From an uncultured Bacteroidales bacterium (GTDB taxonomy: Bacteria; Bacteroidota; Bacteroidia; Bacteroidales; P3): 14,457 nucleotides of DNA. Below, in pieces: positions 12,662 through 14,457 of this stretch (the first letter of the stretch is position 1; every line of letters starts with the position of its first letter). The translations under genes and the position numbers were made by a program. Below the pieces are notes generated by a model. That model searched no databases. It was not told where the DNA came from and worked only from the letters and a program-made list of their open reading frames with translations. Location of the stretch: contig CAJOQB010000068.1 of the NCBI GenBank assembly GCA_905236405.1, positions 1 through 14,457 of the forward strand, written 5' to 3'.

Positions 12662-14457
12662 ATGACCCCGTCCGAACTATCTGAAATCATCCGTCCTGTC
12701 CGACAACAGATTGCCTCGCCCAACGCCAGTTTCTCCCGTCTGCTGACCGACAGCCGTTCGCTTATCGAGGCACCCAGCAGTCTCTTCTTCGCCATCGCCA
12801 CCCGTCGCAACAACGGCGCCCGTTATGTCGAAGAACTGTACCAACAAGGTGTCCGCAACTTTGTGGTGGCTGACAACAGCGACCCCGAACTGCTCCAACC
12901 CATCGACAGCCTCGAAGGCGCCAACATCTGGTATGTGACCGATGTGGTGAAGTCGCTCCAACTCTTGGCTGCACACCACCGTCGTCAGTTCGACATCCCT
13001 GTGGTGGGCATCACGGGAAGCAACGGAAAGACCATCTGCAAGGACTGGATTGTCCAGTTGCTCGGCAACGACCACCAATTGGCTTTCAGCCCCAAGAGCT
13101 ACAACTCCCAGATTGGTGTCCCACTCTCGGTATGGCAACTCAACCGAGGACACGACATGGCGGTCTTCGAAGCGGGTGTCAGCGAGACAGGCGAGATGGA
13201 GGCACTCCGCAACATCATCCAACCGACCATCGGCATCTTTACCAACATAGGACAGGCACACGATGAGAACTTCCTCTCGCGTAGCCAGAAAGTGGCCGAG
13301 AAGCTGCACCTCTTCACCCATTGCCAGACCCTTATCTACTGCACCGACCAAAAGGAGCTCCACTCCATCATCAGCGAGAAGTCGGTCGCCCTCGGGCTCC
13401 ATTGCTTCACTTGGGGCTCGGCGTCGGACAACGACGTGGTGCTCGCGTCGGTCGAAGTGGACAACGACCATACCCTGTTGCGTGTGGAATACAACCAACA
13501 GTCCACCGACATCACCATCCCCTTTGTCGACCGTGCCTCTATCGAGAACGCCATGCACTGCATCTCACTCCTCTACTGTTTGGGGTACCACGGAGCCGAG
13601 ATTGCCCGCAGGTGCCAACAGCTGGCTCCCGTGGCCATGCGTCTTGAACTGATGGAAGGCATAGGAGGCTGTCTTTTGGTCAACGACAGCTATTCGCTCG
13701 ACATCAACTCGCTCGGCATCGCCCTTGACTTCGTACAACACGAACGACAGCACCAACGCAAATCGGTTGTGCTGAGCGATTTCCAACAGTCGGGAATGGA
13801 CGAGCAAGAACTCTACACGCAGGTAGCTGCCATGTTGAAACAAAAAGGCATCACCCGTTTCGTCGGTATCGGCGAAGCCCTCTGTCGCCATCGCCAATGC
13901 TTTGACGGCATAGAGAGCAGTTTCTACACCAGCACCGACGAGTTTTTGCAACAACATGTCTTCTCCGAGTTCCACAACGAGACCATCCTACTGAAAGGCG
14001 CCCGTCTGTTCCGTTTTGAACGCATTGCCCAAGTGTTGCAGTTCAAATCGCACGAGACTATCATGGAGGTCAACCTCGACGCCCTTGTCTCCAACCTGAA
14101 CTATTACCGTTCGCTGCTGAAACCGACCACCCGCCTGATGGCGATGGTGAAAGCCGCCAGCTATGGTGCCGGCAAGTTCGAGGTGGCCAATGCCCTCCAG
14201 TTCAACCACGTCGACTACCTTACCGTGGCATATGCCGACGAGGGTGTCGAACTACGCCGACAGGGCATCACCCTCCCCATCATGGTTATGAACCCTGAGG
14301 AGGAGAGTTTTGGCGACATCATCCGTTACCGACTGGAACCCGACATATACAGTTTCCGCATTCTCCGTCTCTTCAATCAAGCCGCCCGTCTGGTGGCAAG
14401 CACCGACAGCCCTGTGCCTGTCCATATCGAGTTCGACACGGGCATGCATCGGCTCGG
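12662..14457 (+). CDS. murF/alr: Fused MurF ligase / alanine racemase, 3' end cut by the window
   Basis: An open frame of 598 codons runs from the ATG at 12662 to the window end without a stop. The first part is MurF, which adds D-Ala-D-Ala to UDP-MurNAc-tripeptide. The N-terminal domain covers about 20-100. The ATP loop GITGSNGKT is at 116-124 (Lys123), followed by S-Y-N-S-Q-I-G-V-P-L-S-V-W and, further on, N-I-G-Q-A-H. The ligase C-terminal domain reaches about 455. Alanine racemase starts at about 468 with MEVNLDAL; its PLP lysine is K497 in MAMVKAASYGAG. The last residues, DTGMHRLG, match the racemase DTGM-x-RLG motif. The fusion of D-alanine production to its use is characteristic of Bacteroidota. 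Roughly 230 further residues, including the second catalytic tyrosine, should lie beyond the window. Confidence 0.97.
   Translation, partial: MTPSELSEIIRPVRQQIASPNASFSRLLTDSRSLIEAPSSLFFAIATRRNNGARYVEELYQQGVRNFVVADNSDPELLQPIDSLEGANIWYVTDVVKSLQLLAAHHRRQFDIPVVGITGSNGKTICKDWIVQLLGNDHQLAFSPKSYNSQIGVPLSVWQLNRGHDMAVFEAGVSETGEMEALRNIIQPTIGIFTNIGQAHDENFLSRSQKVAEKLHLFTHCQTLIYCTDQKELHSIISEKSVALGLHCFTWGSASDNDVVLASVEVDNDHTLLRVEYNQQSTDITIPFVDRASIENAMHCISLLYCLGYHGAEIARRCQQLAPVAMRLELMEGIGGCLLVNDSYSLDINSLGIALDFVQHERQHQRKSVVLSDFQQSGMDEQELYTQVAAMLKQKGITRFVGIGEALCRHRQCFDGIESSFYTSTDEFLQQHVFSEFHNETILLKGARLFRFERIAQVLQFKSHETIMEVNLDALVSNLNYYRSLLKPTTRLMAMVKAASYGAGKFEVANALQFNHVDYLTVAYADEGVELRRQGITLPIMVMNPEEESFGDIIRYRLEPDIYSFRILRLFNQAARLVASTDSPVPVHIEFDTGMHRL

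Overview
The window comes from a Bacteroidota chromosome, most likely order Bacteroidales. The evidence is a PorP/SprF protein beside a GldJ-type lipoprotein (both type IX secretion/gliding families), a fused MurF-alanine racemase gene, an OstA-like protein, a DUF2851 protein, Bacteroidota-style -7 boxes (TAnnTTTG), and near-absence of Shine-Dalgarno sites. I cannot name a species. Most genes use C-rich third codon positions. The exception is a rhuM gene at 1202-2230, which looks compositionally foreign and is followed by an AT-rich gap.

Layout. Position 1-77 is the tail of a metallo-beta-lactamase-fold gene. It is followed by a hairpin, uracil-DNA glycosylase (130-807), a small lipoprotein with an InlB-B-like repeat (861-1187) and a RhuM-family gene (1202-2230) that carries a perfect 35-nt palindrome inside its coding sequence. 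After an AT-rich hairpin-bearing gap comes a secretion/envelope pair, porP (2494-3516) and gldJ (3602-5158), closed by a strong terminator at 5199-5233. A new transcription unit starts at a TACCTTTG box: ostA-like, grpE, dnaJ, DUF2851 (5298-10081). It links a likely LPS-transport protein with the Hsp70 co-chaperones and a protein of unknown function.

The 343-nt gap at 10082-10424 is the most unusual part of the window. It holds eleven 11-nt units, six in one orientation followed by five in the inverted orientation, forming one very long hairpin that ends in T8. Next comes an orphan open frame that reads like the last residues of a type IX secretion C-terminal sorting domain, and then a strong terminator. 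Converging on it from the minus strand is a two-gene operon with an ATGA overlap: a DUF5674 protein (10754-11092) and a small helical protein of unknown function (10425-10757).

A divergent promoter region (11093-11304) separates that pair from hisS (11305-12648). Thirteen bases after hisS begins murF-alr (12662 to the window end). It has no stop codon in the window, and its racemase domain is cut off at the edge.

Most of the window is core metabolism and envelope biology. The best candidates for undescribed biology are the 11-nt inverted repeat array, the orphan sorting-domain fragment, the DUF5674/helical gene pair, the palindrome in rhuM, and the metal-site and nuclease-like motifs in DUF2851.
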